Part shown: in pieces, positions 31,322 through 43,377 of the stretch | Position numbering within the stretch: position 1 is the first letter of the stretch | How the letters are laid out: each line of letters starts with the position of its first letter | Assembly (NCBI RefSeq): GCF_010015585.1 | Contig: NW_022985069.1 | Location: forward strand, 1,302,428 to 1,366,427 | DNA from: Eremomyces bilateralis CBS 781.70 | Lineage: Eukaryota > Ascomycota > Dothideomycetes > Eremomycetales > Eremomycetaceae | Reading direction: 5' to 3' | DNA: 64,000 bases | The notes under the pieces: model-generated | What the model was told of the DNA's origin: nothing | Databases searched by the model: none | Seen by the model: only the letters and a program-made list of their open reading frames with translations | Translations under genes and position numbers: made by a program

Positions 31322-33868
31322 CTACACCATGTATGCTTGGATGTCCCTTAATATCACCTCTTCTAATGGCTTAGTGTCTTCACCCATTTGAATACACTGG
31401 CATACCTTGTATGTCCTCAGCAGGGCAACCAAGAGATACAACTGCTCCGGCTCACTCAAATTCTCGTCCTCAATAAAAAAATCCAGGACATTTCCAACCA
31501 AGCTTTGAATGTCCTGGTACCCATCTCCTTCAGCCGACTGGTCTAAAGTTATGAAGTCCTGCTCGAACTCCTCTGACAGCAACTGAACCAGTGCGGGAAC
31601 GTTATCCAGTAACTGCCCTTTGCCGTCGATGATCTCCGGCAGCCGTCCAACATAGGATAGCCAAGCATCGATGCGGACAATCTCAGCGTTTAGCAGTCTA
31701 AGGGGGTGGTCCCAGAGGTAAATATCAGCAATCTGCCACTCGTAACTCCACAGCAACTCCAATACTGGGACTGGGTTTGCAAACGCGGAAACAAGACTCC
31801 CTTCCAATACACCATCTGCAATTACACCTCTTTGCCCATTGATTGCGTAAGGAGGCCATGACGACCGCTTTTCGACAGTTAGGAAATTCACAGCATGTTG
31901 GAATGCCGCTCCTTGCCATGAATATGGATAGACATACACGAGCGAATCTTCATCAAGAAACCCGAGAAGTGCTTCAAGGACGACCATGATTCCGCCCACG
32001 AGCGCATCTTCCGTGGGCACCCCCAGATTCTTTTTCCAAGGGGTTGCCCACGGGCCATCGATGGTATCGATTTGGCTCCACCAGAAAGGACAGACATCTT
32101 GAAGTCCAATGTCAGCCTCTCGTTCTCGATTCCGCCGCCTTCGCTGTAGCTCCCTCTTTAGCGCCTTCTCCCGAACCTTTTGCCGCTTTTCATCGCGCTC
32201 GTATATTTTCGAGGCAATCGTTTTGTCGGGGTTTTGGCGGTGATACGCCTCATCCCGAGCGGCTTGTCGAGCTTCCGCAGCCGAACGACGTTGGTCTGTA
32301 ACCAAACCACCAGTGTCGGAGCGATCCGTAGCCGCGGGGATCTGAAAGTGGGTATAATGGGACAGACCCGTGTTGTCTGCTTCCTCCCCGTCACCTTCGC
32401 CTTGATCAGTTGCATCCTCGACCGTGGCTCTTCGACCAAGCTTCTGGATAGGTTCAGGTTCATATATCTCTTGAACCTTCTCGGACAAGTTCCCTTGGGA
32501 GACTTTTGGTCCTAGAATGTCAGCCTCCGAGGGTCTATGTCCATTCAAAGGTGCTTTATATTGTGTCCATTCTCTTGCGGTGTTCTTCCCCTGCTGTTCG
32601 CGCTCCTCATTTGCGGTATTCTCTTCGTTAGATAATGCAGTGGCCCGGATGCTCTTTCTAGGCGCTATCTTGTCCTTCGCCTTCTTGGGAAGGTAGAAAG
32701 TCCACACACCATCATGCTCATGTCTACGAACTGTTGCTTCAGCATGGATCGAGTAGCTTGTTTCCTCCCACGCAGCTTCTTTCATTTCCTCGATGATTGA
32801 AGGTGTTGACTTATGAACTGGCTTCGGATCCAAATCGTTCTGTTGGACAAAAGCGGTGTCAGGTTCCTTTCCCGGTCTATGCCATATCAGGTCGTCGCTA
32901 TGGCTCGGATGATGGATTACGTATTCGGCGTTCCTAAGGTTATCACGCCTCCAACGCTTGTCTAACTTGCGCGAAGTCCGTCTGCGATGGCTATCATAGT
33001 GTTTCCCTGCGACGGCCACAGAATCCCACGTCCTCACTAACCACCATCGAGAGACATATCCTCTCCAAAGGGAAGGCGTAAGCGCTCTCTCGCGCTGGTG
33101 TTTGCCATTACGAAGCGGCCTTGGTGCGAAGTGCAAGACTAGTCCTAGAGTAGGGTGGTGAGAAGACGAAATGCTTCCGATAGTGCCTTGCATCGCGAGC
33201 AGCCTTGTCGAAAATGAAAATTTCGTCACTTCCATCTCGGCCATGAGACCCATGATGATAATCTCGCGCATGGAGACCAGCATTGGCACAGTGTTCAGAT
33301 CGGAGGGCACCCTATCCGCGTCGGCTGTGACCACGTCATATCTGACGCTGTCGCCGCATCCAGACTCTGTGGCACGAATGAAAGATGCCCAGGAAGCCTC
33401 ACCGGCGTTCATGTCCTTCAGCGCTGGAGTCGCAGAAGCCTTCGGTACAGTCAGGCTACGGCTTGAAGTAGTAGAGAACCATTCATGCCGGACTGGTATC
33501 GCCACTAATGAATCTTCCAGCTCCAACGGATCCGGCTGTTTCTCTTCTTTAGTATTTTCCGCAATTAGCTCCAACTTATGTTCTCCAACTGCGTATGAAG
33601 GTGCTTCACTAGGCCATATGCTCGGGTCCAGGCAAATCTGTGGAATAGAATATATGACGCGGAAGCGCCATTGATCCCTTTGCCAGACCCGTTTCCCTTT
33701 TCCTGGTAAAGGACCGTACACCACGCTATCACAGAGTCTAATTGAGTGACCTGTTTGAAAATATTGCTGAAGAACTTGAGCCAAGGCGATAAAGAAGGCA
33801 AGAGAAGCAATAACGATTGCAGCAATTGCTGTTGAAGTTTGGGCGTCCATAAGCGCTGGTGCTACCAT
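31322..33868 (-). CDS. Large fungal protein with N-terminal membrane anchor, unknown function
   Basis: Single exon of 848 aa from ATG 33868 (a second ATG 18 bases on is possible). An N-terminal membrane segment STAIAAIVIASLAFFIALAQ is followed by VLQQYFQTGHSIRLCDSVVY and a WQRDQWRFRVIYSIPQI block. A central region carries WWLVRTWDSVAV and a long charged R/K/E-rich segment with a basic run KRELQRRRRNREREA. The C-terminal half has PFWWSQIDTIDGPW, AFQHAVNFLTVEKRSSWPPYA and WEWQ-like helices (ELLWSYEWQIADIYLWDHPL). The layout recalls large Pezizomycotina proteins, some of which are labelled 'modin' in databases, but I cannot confirm that from memory. No catalytic motif is visible. Likely a membrane-tethered cytoplasmic protein of a lineage-expanded fungal family. 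Confidence 0.65.
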   Translation of the reverse strand: MVAPALMDAQTSTAIAAIVIASLAFFIALAQVLQQYFQTGHSIRLCDSVVYGPLPGKGKRVWQRDQWRFRVIYSIPQICLDPSIWPSEAPSYAVGEHKLELIAENTKEEKQPDPLELEDSLVAIPVRHEWFSTTSSRSLTVPKASATPALKDMNAGEASWASFIRATESGCGDSVRYDVVTADADRVPSDLNTVPMLVSMREIIIMGLMAEMEVTKFSFSTRLLAMQGTIGSISSSHHPTLGLVLHFAPRPLRNGKHQRERALTPSLWRGYVSRWWLVRTWDSVAVAGKHYDSHRRRTSRKLDKRWRRDNLRNAEYVIHHPSHSDDLIWHRPGKEPDTAFVQQNDLDPKPVHKSTPSIIEEMKEAAWEETSYSIHAEATVRRHEHDGVWTFYLPKKAKDKIAPRKSIRATALSNEENTANEEREQQGKNTAREWTQYKAPLNGHRPSEADILGPKVSQGNLSEKVQEIYEPEPIQKLGRRATVEDATDQGEGDGEEADNTGLSHYTHFQIPAATDRSDTGGLVTDQRRSAAEARQAARDEAYHRQNPDKTIASKIYERDEKRQKVREKALKRELQRRRRNREREADIGLQDVCPFWWSQIDTIDGPWATPWKKNLGVPTEDALVGGIMVVLEALLGFLDEDSLVYVYPYSWQGAAFQHAVNFLTVEKRSSWPPYAINGQRGVIADGVLEGSLVSAFANPVPVLELLWSYEWQIADIYLWDHPLRLLNAEIVRIDAWLSYVGRLPEIIDGKGQLLDNVPALVQLLSEEFEQDFITLDQSAEGDGYQDIQSLVGNVLDFFIEDENLSEPEQLYLLVALLRTYKVCQCIQMGEDTKPLEEVILRDIQAYMV

Positions 33869-34439
33869 TCTAAGGGAAAAGATTGAAGCCAAACCGTGGA
33901 AAAGATAGGTTATAGTGGAACAGCTGACAGTTACTTGCTGAGCATAATAGACTCTTAAATAGACGGAGTCGCAGGTCGGTCAATAATAACTCTCTTCCCT
34001 TCAGCCTCGTGGAAAGGAGAGCTAATACCTGTATTTTAGTTGCATTTGCTGTTGGACTATGGTATTAGCAGCATTTGAGGTGGCAGCCCACCGCTTTCGG
34101 AGACCGACAACCTGTGTGAAGCGGCATCTACCGCAGTCTAGACTCGGGCTACAAAATCGCAGCCTTGCGAGCTGATCGTGAAGGGCATGTTATTATTGAA
34201 CAAAGGCTGAGGTTGGGTGACATGAGGCCTGAGGGAAATGTTGTAAAGCTTGGACCTCCATTGGAAGCTCCTTTGGCATATTATTAATTATCAGGGGCCT
34301 TTCCCTTTAATTCGAAGCGGTTCGTAGTGCTGGTCTCTGGTTTTCAAGATGCGAAAGTTACACAAGCGGCCGCGGTGAGTGCGCGAAGCCATCCTTGGAA
34401 ACCAAGAAGCAGAAACAAGCTTCCAACAGGAGAACCCTT
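33869..34439. other. Intergenic region
   Basis: 571 bp holding the promoter of the 848-aa protein gene and the 3' flank of the symporter. Nothing else seen. Confidence 0.45.
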
Positions 34440-36166
34440 TCATACACGATAATTCTCTGGATGGCCAACGCTCCCCCTCGATTCTTCAAAGTTCAGGTCT
34501 AGTTCATCTTTATCCGTGATGCCAGTCAGCTTTTCCAGGCATTTCGCCGCATACATATCGCCGCTGACGTTGGTCATGGTCCGGAAGCGGTCGATGAGCC
34601 AGTCAAACTTTCGAGATGATTAGCATTGTCCGTGCTATTTGTATTGTCCCTTGCACTTACAGCAACCACGATGGCGAACATGCCGGTGACGGGTACATTG
34701 ACCGCATTAGCGATCATGACGGTCAGCACAAGAGAAGAGCTTGGGATCGGGGTGGTAGCGATCGAGGAGAGCGTGGAGAGTAGCACGATAATGGTGTAGT
34801 CGCCTGCGTTCAGTTTTATGCCCTGGGTTGTGGCGAGAAAGACGACCACCATGGGGAAGTAAATTGCTGTCCTACAGATTGGTTAGTACCCAAAGAAAGA
34901 TTCCGAGGTGGACGAAATTGGGGGTCCTGAATCCTGAAGCATGTCTCAGAGGTGAAGGACCCTCAATTTCTTCCGCCCCAAATGCTACTCGAGCTCGTGT
35001 GTTCATGCAGACTTACCCATCCATATTGATGAGAGTACCGAGCGGGATACTAAATCGAGAAACCATATCCGGGACTTTCCTTGCGTGCATCATCCTCAGC
35101 GTTACGGGCATGGTGGCCGCAGAGGATGCGGTTCCCCACGCGGTGATCCACGCTGGCGAACATTTCATCCAGTAACTATATGGGTTCGTCCGAGTGATGA
35201 GGAAGAAAATCATGGGTAAAACGAGGAAGAGATGAGCGAGCATTTGGGCAATAGATGCACCTAAGAGAACCCCAACATTCACACCAACCGCGGCGACGTC
35301 GAGCGTCAAGAGATTCGACAAGATCAACGAGAACACGCCGAGTGGTGCCAGCTTAATCAAGAACGCAATGGCGATGCTCACAATGCGCTCGACTTCCTTC
35401 GTAGCGCGGAGCAGCGAGGAGTTGGGCCCTTTGATCAGTAGACCGACAATAATCGCCGTGATGAGCACGGCCAGCAGCTCGTCCTCAGCAACGGCACTAA
35501 CAATGTTGGCAGGGATGAAAGATTCGAAGACAGTGACCACGATGTCGTGTGGTTCTTGCTTGTCTCCTGCTTTGACCTTCTCCTCGGCGGTTTCGCTCAT
35601 TTCAGGGAGGCTGTCTCGTACATCTCGCATGAGGCGGCGCCAGCCCAGGTCCGTGATGATCATGCTGTGGATGACAGCGAGAATGGTTGTGCCGACGTAA
35701 AACATGATGGTATATCGCGCCAGCGCCGCGCCCTCTCTGGCCATCTGCCGCAGATTTTGCATGGCGATGATGATAGCCACCACGATCAAGGGAAGAACTG
35801 GAAAACGTCAGTGAGGGGTTGAGTGGTTTCCGCCATGGACCGACCTGTCGCCTTCAATCCTCGCAACCACAGAGTACCGGGGATCCCGAGGATCGCTGGT
35901 GCCGCAGTAGGAACGTCGTCTACCGTCACTGAGACCGCGATACCAATCCCAATTGCGATGGCCGCGGCAACAACGATTTGGAACGCATGGCCAGGGGTCT
36001 TGAGGTCGTCGACAATCCTTTGCCCCCAAGGTTTCTTAACTGCGACCTCCTCTTGAATGCCCCCAGCTGGGAACTCCGTCTTCTGGTTCTCAAAGCTATC
36101 GAGTGTACCGACGGGTCTCATGTGAACCTCCGGTTCCTCCAAATTCGCTTCGTTCGCTTTCGACAT
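34440..36166 (-). CDS. SLC1/DAACS-family dicarboxylate or amino-acid cation symporter
   Basis: Membrane transporter of the glutamate/dicarboxylate:cation symporter fold. Four exons on the minus strand: 36166-35845, 35797-35017, 34871-34661 and 34607-34440; introns of 47, 145 and 53 nt; 493 aa. TM1 is FQIVVAAAIAIGIGIAVSV. The substrate-site motifs are intact: HP1 AWGTASSAATMPVTLRMM, TM7 NMDGTAIYFP and HP2 SSIATTPIPSSSLVL. The NMDG motif binds Na+ or H+ in known members. The first donor (GTCGGT) is non-standard but the join restores the family sequence KATVLPLIVVAIII. Substrate could be glutamate, aspartate or C4-dicarboxylate. Yeast lacks this family, and it is patchy in filamentous fungi. Confidence 0.9.
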
Positions 36167-37749
36167 GGTTGCTAGCCAACAACAGAATATTCCACGCCAA
36201 TTATTGTGCTGTTCCGTCAGATGGAAACCAGGTTGTACCGTGAGCCAGGTAGGCGGACGCCCATGTATATATACTCTCTATCACACTGCTAGGAAGTCTA
36301 CTGGTTGATCCCGTAAGATTGGGTCTAACTTCCAAGCACAGCGGACGATAACACTAAGGACTAGCATGACCACTTAGGAAGATCGAAGGCATCCCATAGA
36401 TAAGATGCGGAGGAGAAGGCAGAACAAGCATTTTGGACGACGCGAGTACCGGGAATGCTGGGCCTGACCTTGGCATTATTCGCATGGCAACTGTATTGGG
36501 GGTTAAAGAGCGAGTTTGATATTGCCCATGTTCCAAGGTTCTTGACACCATCCTATACAGGTTAGATCAGCCGGTAGGGGCGACGCTAAATAAAAGTGGA
36601 AGTGCCCCGGTTGTGAAGGATCACGGATCAGACATCAGATACCTAATACGAGGTTGCATTGCATGGTGTACTGTGCAAGATAAGCTTCAAAGGGGGGGGA
36701 AACGAGCCATGAAATAAGACTGGGACGATGCCGCGAATTTCTACATTTCTTGACATCTGGATCTTGCTTGGCTGTCCATTGAAGCTTCGATATTCGTTCA
36801 GTGCCCAGTAGTTCCGTGACGAACCTTTGGCATGTGCGCTTGTAGGATTTTCTTCCGCCAATTTGAACCATTAGGCCATCAGAGTACCCTGGCTTGGTGG
36901 ATGTTAACTGCGTTGGCTTTAAATCTTATGCAGAAATGATGATGATTTTTCATTAGGTAAGGCCTTCTAGAGACTCAGTGGTCACGCGACCGAATCTTAT
37001 GCGGCGAGGCTCAAAGAACTCTCCGGGTTCAACTGAACTGGCAACGGGGAGTCTATTTGGCCCCAGGCGAGATGGCTTGACTGGAACACGGTTCCCCTCC
37101 TCCGTCTTCTGCTCATTGCGGAAACGATCTTCGGGATATTGACAAAGTAGGGCATCTGGGACAATAACGCAATAGAGTTACGCGATGGCATCAGGATTGA
37201 ATTAGGCTCTTCTTATGGATCTCCACGATGGACATTTGGGCATATAATTATTATCAACCTAAGGGATGTCTGATACGAATTGCGACATGGAGGCTCTAGA
37301 GAAGGGGAGATGGAACAGATGGTGATCCATGAAGCACGTGGGAATCTTCATAGTAGTCCCTAACAATTAGGGTAATACGGGGTACGAATGGCTGACAAAC
37401 TGACGATCATATGCAGTAGGCAGTACAAGTACCGGACAGTTGGAACGTTGATAAGTCTCCTGCTACGCTCAAAATACAGAGAACCCAATGGTACCTAATG
37501 ACCTAACCTGCAGTCAAGAGCCTGAAAAGGAGATCAACTATCTCCATAGTGGATGAGCTGGATGCTCTCATCCCCTCACGAACATCAACTCCCACCAGCG
37601 CGTGCAACGGACTGTAGGTGAGAGCTTGGGGGGAGAGAAAGGAAGTACATCATGAGGCAGTCCTCTTCCGCTCATAATCGAGTCCAAGTCAAAACAATTC
37701 CGCCCCAATTCAACTGAGCACTCCTTCTACGCCTTTCAAAGCAAGTCGT
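36167..37749. other. Intergenic region
   Basis: 1.6 kb holding the symporter promoter and the Ase1 3' flank. Only short unsupported ORFs. Confidence 0.45.
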
Positions 37750-40357
37750 TCAGAATCCATCCTCGTCCGTCCACTCCGTTTCCACCTCATTATCCACCCC
37801 TCTCACCGTCCCAGCATGGCCGACTCGCGCCCCATGCCCGCTCCCGTGCTTCGCCATGTACTCTTGCATCGGTAACTGATATCCCCGGGCATCATACCCC
37901 CTCACCTCGTACGCCCCCCGCTCCCCCTGGGACCCTCCGATCTCACTCCCGCTCTCCTCCGAATACGTCTCCCAATTCTCGCTGCCGCTGATCACCCCGC
38001 TCTGCGTGCTCTGGCTGCTCCCGGCGCTGATCTGCCGCGACGGCGCACCGGACGACATGCCGTGGGAGCTCGCCCCGTACGACGACATCGACGAGGACGG
38101 CGGCGGCGGCGGCGCCATCGGATACCAGTTGGCTTGCGCGCCGTTGCCGCCGCTGTGGCTCTGGCTGGCGCTGAGGCCCGACTCGACGGACCGCATGGAC
38201 GCGGCAGCGCTGGGGGGCCGGCTGTACATGCCCCCCTGAGACGACGGGGCGCGCAAGTCGGCGTGCGTCTGGCCGTACGCGGACGCGTTGGCGGAGCCCC
38301 CTTGTAGGTGCTGGAGGCGGAGACGAGTTTGGCGGGAGCCACTGTCCTCGTAGACGTCTTCGGGTGGCACGGCGCGCACGACGCTGCCGAGGTGGGGGCT
38401 TCCGGAGCTGCTAGTCACGGGCGTCTCGGCCCGGGGAGGGAGGAAGCTGCTGAGGTCCATCCGGGGTGGTGGGGCGGGTTGGCGGCCGAGGGTGGCGGAG
38501 GAGTGACCGGACGGTTTGTAGGGGATGCGGGTGGGGGAGATGGTGTTGCCGGCGGCGGGGTGGAGGGGAGCGCGGGCGGGGATTTTGCTCGGGGAGATGG
38601 AGCCGGCGGTTTTGGAGCGGGTGTGGTGAGCGGGGCGGATGGTGCCGTTCGTGGTGGAGGATGTGGTGGTATATGGCGTTGGTGTCTTCGATCGTGGTGG
38701 CGCGCCGCGTACCGTACCATGTTGAGGCTTCGATGTTGATGCAGAGAACTTTGGGTTCTTCATTGCTGGCGCTGGCGCAACAGGCGTCTTGCTTCTCGTG
38801 GGCTGCTTCTTCGCCGCCTCTGCCACTGCGCCATCCTCCAGTTCGTCCAGATACCGGTCTCCCCAGACCAGGAAGTCCCGTCCGTACTCGGCCTCCCAAT
38901 CCATCAGCTTATTCCGCAACTCGGCTTCGAGTTTGGGGAGCTCTTTCTGGATGCGTTTGCGCATCTTCTCTTCGCGTAGCAGCTTGCCCGGGTCGCGCTT
39001 CTCGCCCTTCTGCCCACGATTCATGAGCCGGGAAGCATCTTGCGAGGAGGCGGCGAGAGAAGCTCGATCTTCGAGAAGGTTGCGATGTCTCGACACGAGC
39101 GCTAATATAGGGGCGCGTTCAGACTGAATAGCGGTGAGACGCGCAATTTCAGATTCGTGAGAAGAGAGAAGAGCATCCGTGTGCACATCTGAAGGCCAAA
39201 TTAGTCTCATATCGGACAGGAGATGGAGAGGAGAGAAGGAACGGCGCATCTGCTGCCAGTCTGGGAAAGGAAGGCATACCACTAAACGCCGGCGTAAACA
39301 CCAACATCTCCTCCTCGGAAAAGAACAACTCATCCCACAGCTCCTGCAACCGCAATCTTGCCTCCTCCACAAACACACCCAAATTCTGCCTCTTCAACTC
39401 CAACAGCCGCCTCAGCTCCTCTTCATACTCATTCAACACCTTCATCCCCACCCCGCGATTCCGCCGCTCAAACTGCGTCCGATACTGCTTCTCGACGCCC
39501 AACCGCTCCCACAGCCCGCGAATCTGCCCCCCGACTTCCGCCACCTTCCGCTCCCGCCCGGCCTTCTCGTTCGCGAACCGATCCCGCGTTGCCTGCAGTC
39601 GCTTGATGTCCGCCTCGCGCAGGCCGAGTTGCTCGGGATACGATTCCGCGCATTCGACGATCCGCTGTTCCGTCTGTGCGGAGGGGGTGCCGAGTTCGGC
39701 CCAGAGGTTGATCAGCTCGGTGGCCAGTGATCGCACGTGCGCGACACGGGACTGGTAGACTTCATAGATCGACGTGAACGCGTTGTCGAGTTGCGAAATG
39801 TAGGTGGGTGAGAGGGAGAAGGTGGCCGGACATGGCGAGGGTGGTAATGGGATGGTGAGGAGGGAGGGGTCAAGGTGTGATGAGTAGGATGTCAACGCGG
39901 TGACGAGCTTGTTGACTTGGTCGAGACGCTCCTGGTGTAGGCGTTCCATATTGTGGTGTTTTTCTTCGAGCCGCGTGAGGCATTCGCGCAGGGGATAGGT
40001 AATTTGGAGGTCTGGGTCCGAGTCATTGACGCGTGGGGATTGAGTGCGTGGGTCTCGGTCGTCGAGGGAGGCTTGAAGTTGCTTAACTGTCGTAGCGAGG
40101 CGCTTGGCGGTCGCGTGGAGGTCGTGTTTCTCACTGAGAGGTTGGTGTGAGATCTCTGATATGGGAGATGATAAAGAGAATACTTACTTTGAGACCGACT
40201 TCAGTTGGTGGTCTAGTGTTTCCGACAGAGCGGCAAACAACTCGGATTCTCGTGCGTCTCGCTCATTTCGAGGCACACCGATCTCATCGAACAATCCGTG
40301 GAGTTGAGCGATGATGTTTGCGACCTGCTCGGTGAGGTACGAGGTATCCGTCTCCAT
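37750..40357 (-). CDS. ASE1: Anaphase spindle-elongation protein Ase1 (MAP65/PRC1)
   Basis: Bundles antiparallel microtubules of the spindle midzone. Exons 40357-40188, 40133-39280 and 39188-37750 on the minus strand; introns of 54 and 91 nt; 820 aa. The N-terminal dimerisation rod starts METDTSYLTEQVANIIAQLH and GLFDEIGVPRNERDARESEL. The spectrin-like microtubule-binding domain carries LWAELGTPSAQTEQRI, LWERLGVEKQYRTQF and LQELWDELFFSEEE, then the conserved NRGQKGEKRDPGKLLREEK and FLVWGDRYLDELE. The C-terminal ~330 residues are disordered, S/P/T-rich, with TRSKTP repeats that look like proline-directed kinase sites, as expected for Cdk1 control. An upstream in-frame ATG at 40411 adds 18 residues; I prefer 40357 because family members begin near DTSYL. 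Confidence 0.92.
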
Positions 40358-43300
40358 CTTTTCTCCTGCGTGAGAATGATGGTAAGATGTGGGCGATTGT
40401 AATCTCGGCATGATAGGTAGAGCGATGGTAAAGAGTGACGTGAAACAAAAGACAGGAGCGGAGAATCAGAGCAGGAAGACCATCGGAAAAGAGGTCAACA
40501 AATCGATCACGGATTGAAGGGGTGGTGGAAGGTCTGAGGCTGGTGGTCGAGGTTTGTGTACGCGTGAGGTATCTCGAGTGTTACACAACAAGCTGTTGTG
40601 AACAGGTCCCGTAGCACCAGACTGCTTTATTTGACCGAATGTGTGAAGCAGCAGGTACAGTTCCTCTTTTTAAGGTCGGTTATGTTGACTGTACAGATAA
40701 AGAGCCGTGGTGCAACGCGTATGATCCATCTTGAAGTTATTCGGGGAGTGGAACTGGCGAAACCATGGCGTTGTTGATGACCGTTGCCCACGGCAACAAC
40801 CTGAACCCGAAACTACCACCTATACCCATCTCGAAATTTGAACGGACCAACCCCAACCTACTCCGTACTTGATCCGTAATTAAATTCTCCGATGACTTTT
40901 AGGTTGTCTTTGAGCTGCCGCACTGGGGTATTCTCGCTATTGCGGGCTGTTCTGCGAGGTGCATCACGATAGTTGCTCCTAGTGATGGAGTTGACTACAA
41001 GAGTATGGGTCGACCCCAGACTACTTCCAACCTTACCCCGAGGTCTTGGAGACCCAGACTGCTGACTGATGAAAAACCCATGGTATGATGGTACAGACCA
41101 ACTCAACTGAGTTCATCCTAATTATATACTTCTCGAGCCGCCCCGTTGTTCGGTATTGACACCAGGAGCATGAGATATACTAAGAAGGCTACGACCACGA
41201 TTAGACAGGACGCCGTAGACTATGGAAAATGAGGTAACGGCGACCATCATCTATAGCGAGACTGGAACATGCCTATGGATACCGTATAACGACTAGTGCT
41301 AACGGTTGGCAAAGAGATAGAGCGACATCAACGCTGCATCGCACGGATTCTGGTCAGCTCAGTTCCCTCTTCTCCAATATGACACGTTCTAAAGCCGTGT
41401 GTGCATCAAGAGTTTATGTCAGATTTCTACATCCCCTAGACAAAATTCGTCGGCTCTTCAGTCTCCTAGAATCTTACAGAGGCGGGATTCTATGACTATC
41501 TATCTGTCCAGGCATCTTTAGCTTCTTCCAGGCTGATTAAAGTCTGCGAAGGGGTGTTCCATGGAAAGAAGAAAGCAGGAATTAAGTCACGGATCGAGAG
41601 TTGGCGGAAGTCCAACGGAGAGGGAGTCCAACGTAGACTTTTCTCTGTAGCGTCGGTGGAGTGATACGTACGTAATTACGTATCACCGTAGTTAGCTCGA
41701 ACACGTATGCAAACGGCGAGACGAGAAGGCGACGTTGGGGTACGACTGCCATTACGCAGGAGTACATCTTTGCGTATCCTCATCAGTCCACTCTGCATGC
41801 GCTTCAAGGAGCATTTGAACTTTGAAGTCGAGGTCGGCCCGTTGCGCGAGGTTCAGAGTCGCCGAAATTGCTCCCTGCTGCATTCACCCGGACTTCTCAT
41901 AATATCAAACCGCTTAAAACGCGTGGACGGCTTCAGGATTGCTATCCGTGGTTGTAGCATGGCGTCTCGTAGCACAGCGTCTCGCTAGGCAATCCGCGTC
42001 GAACTTGGTTGATGAAGACAACGGACTGTCTAAGAACTGAGAGCAAATTGGGGGGGGGCGTTGTTCTACAATTTACATCAGTATCAGGTACCACATGTAC
42101 GCGGACCCGAAATATCCCAGAGTATGTGAAACTGTGGCCTAGTTTACTCACGCCACGCGCCCAATATCCCCCTCAATTAATGGAGGAATCGAAATATTGA
42201 ATGGACACGTGTGGCGGAGTACTCTCGATCTCGCAGACTCTTATCGCTTTTGGCCTGGATGTGTCCCAGCACTTGCTCTAACCGGTTAACGTGGATCAGG
42301 GGTTTAAGATTGCCACAGGTATTGAGCAGGCATCCCCTGTCGCCAAGGGGTAAACCCCACCCAATCCGCAAGTTAGATTACCAAAGATGCCAGGTTGTGA
42401 TAATAGCCGGGGCGCACTATCTGAAATATATCTGTTAAGTTCCTGTTTAATTGGTAAAATATCATACGCTCAACCACAATAAGTTTAAGTCTAACCCCAG
42501 TTTTTAGCGTGTTTGGCTACGTCCGTATCTGCGGTAATCTTAATCCCCTGAGAAACGCTAACCGAGCAAGGCAAGTTCTGGAACACCTCAGGCCCTAGAG
42601 GAGGATAATTAGCCTATAAGAACAAGAGAACTGGAACCCGATCACTAGGATGGTCACAGGCATGCATAGTTCTCGAAGCCTCATAGGATGGCAGTTCTAG
42701 AATGTGGGATTTGACCGAGGAGGCAATGACGATTAGAGCAGGATCTCCTCTCCAGCCGTGTCGAACTGCGGGGAGGGTCGAATTGAATCTCAAACACCCT
42801 CTCCATGCCGTCTTTGTCTCCAACCTCCTTGGGATTAACGTAGCGATGATGCAAGAGCCAATTGATCTGTTCCACCGCCAAGGACGAGTAGGAGATTGAA
42901 GTCCGAAGATAAGCATCAGCTGGGTGAGACTCATTTCATGTTTGCAAGTGTGGACTATGACCATCGGGCCGGAGCAGAAACTTTGCTGTCACATACACCA
43001 ATGCACGAAATAGTTTGGTGGCGGAGTATCTGGTGGTTAGTGGATTACGTTAGGGGTCGATTTTAATACAACCTAGTACACTTTAGTTTCGGAACTAATT
43101 ACTTAAGTGAGACTTGGAGAGTGATTCAAGGAGATTTCGATAATCGATAACTAGGGGGTTGGCCAGAAATAACAGAATGCCCAGCACTGCAGAATGCCCA
43201 GAGAGCCTAGAATCACCTTATTTTATATTTAGCGAGCCCCTGACTGTTTGCCGCTGTCGTAACTCGTTAGTTTGGGATACTACATACGGTAGTTAAGTAC

Positions 43301-43377
43301 CCTCCTACCATCCATTGCTCGGGAAAGGGTCAGGAACTTCATCGGTCATCATTCCCTCATTACCTCAGCCGTCTACC
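40358..43377. other. 3-kb gene-poor region
   Basis: No supportable gene. Features noted: a 10-bp-arm palindrome GTGATACGTA..TACGTATCAC at 41661-41686, and a G9 run at 42050-42058. Scattered ORFs under 120 codons in all frames with no domain. May contain decayed sequence not recognisable by eye. Confidence 0.45.

Noticed and set aside
40358-43377. Several 60-116 codon ORFs in the large gap
   Set aside because: None shows a domain, splice-compatible extension or composition like the neighbouring genes.
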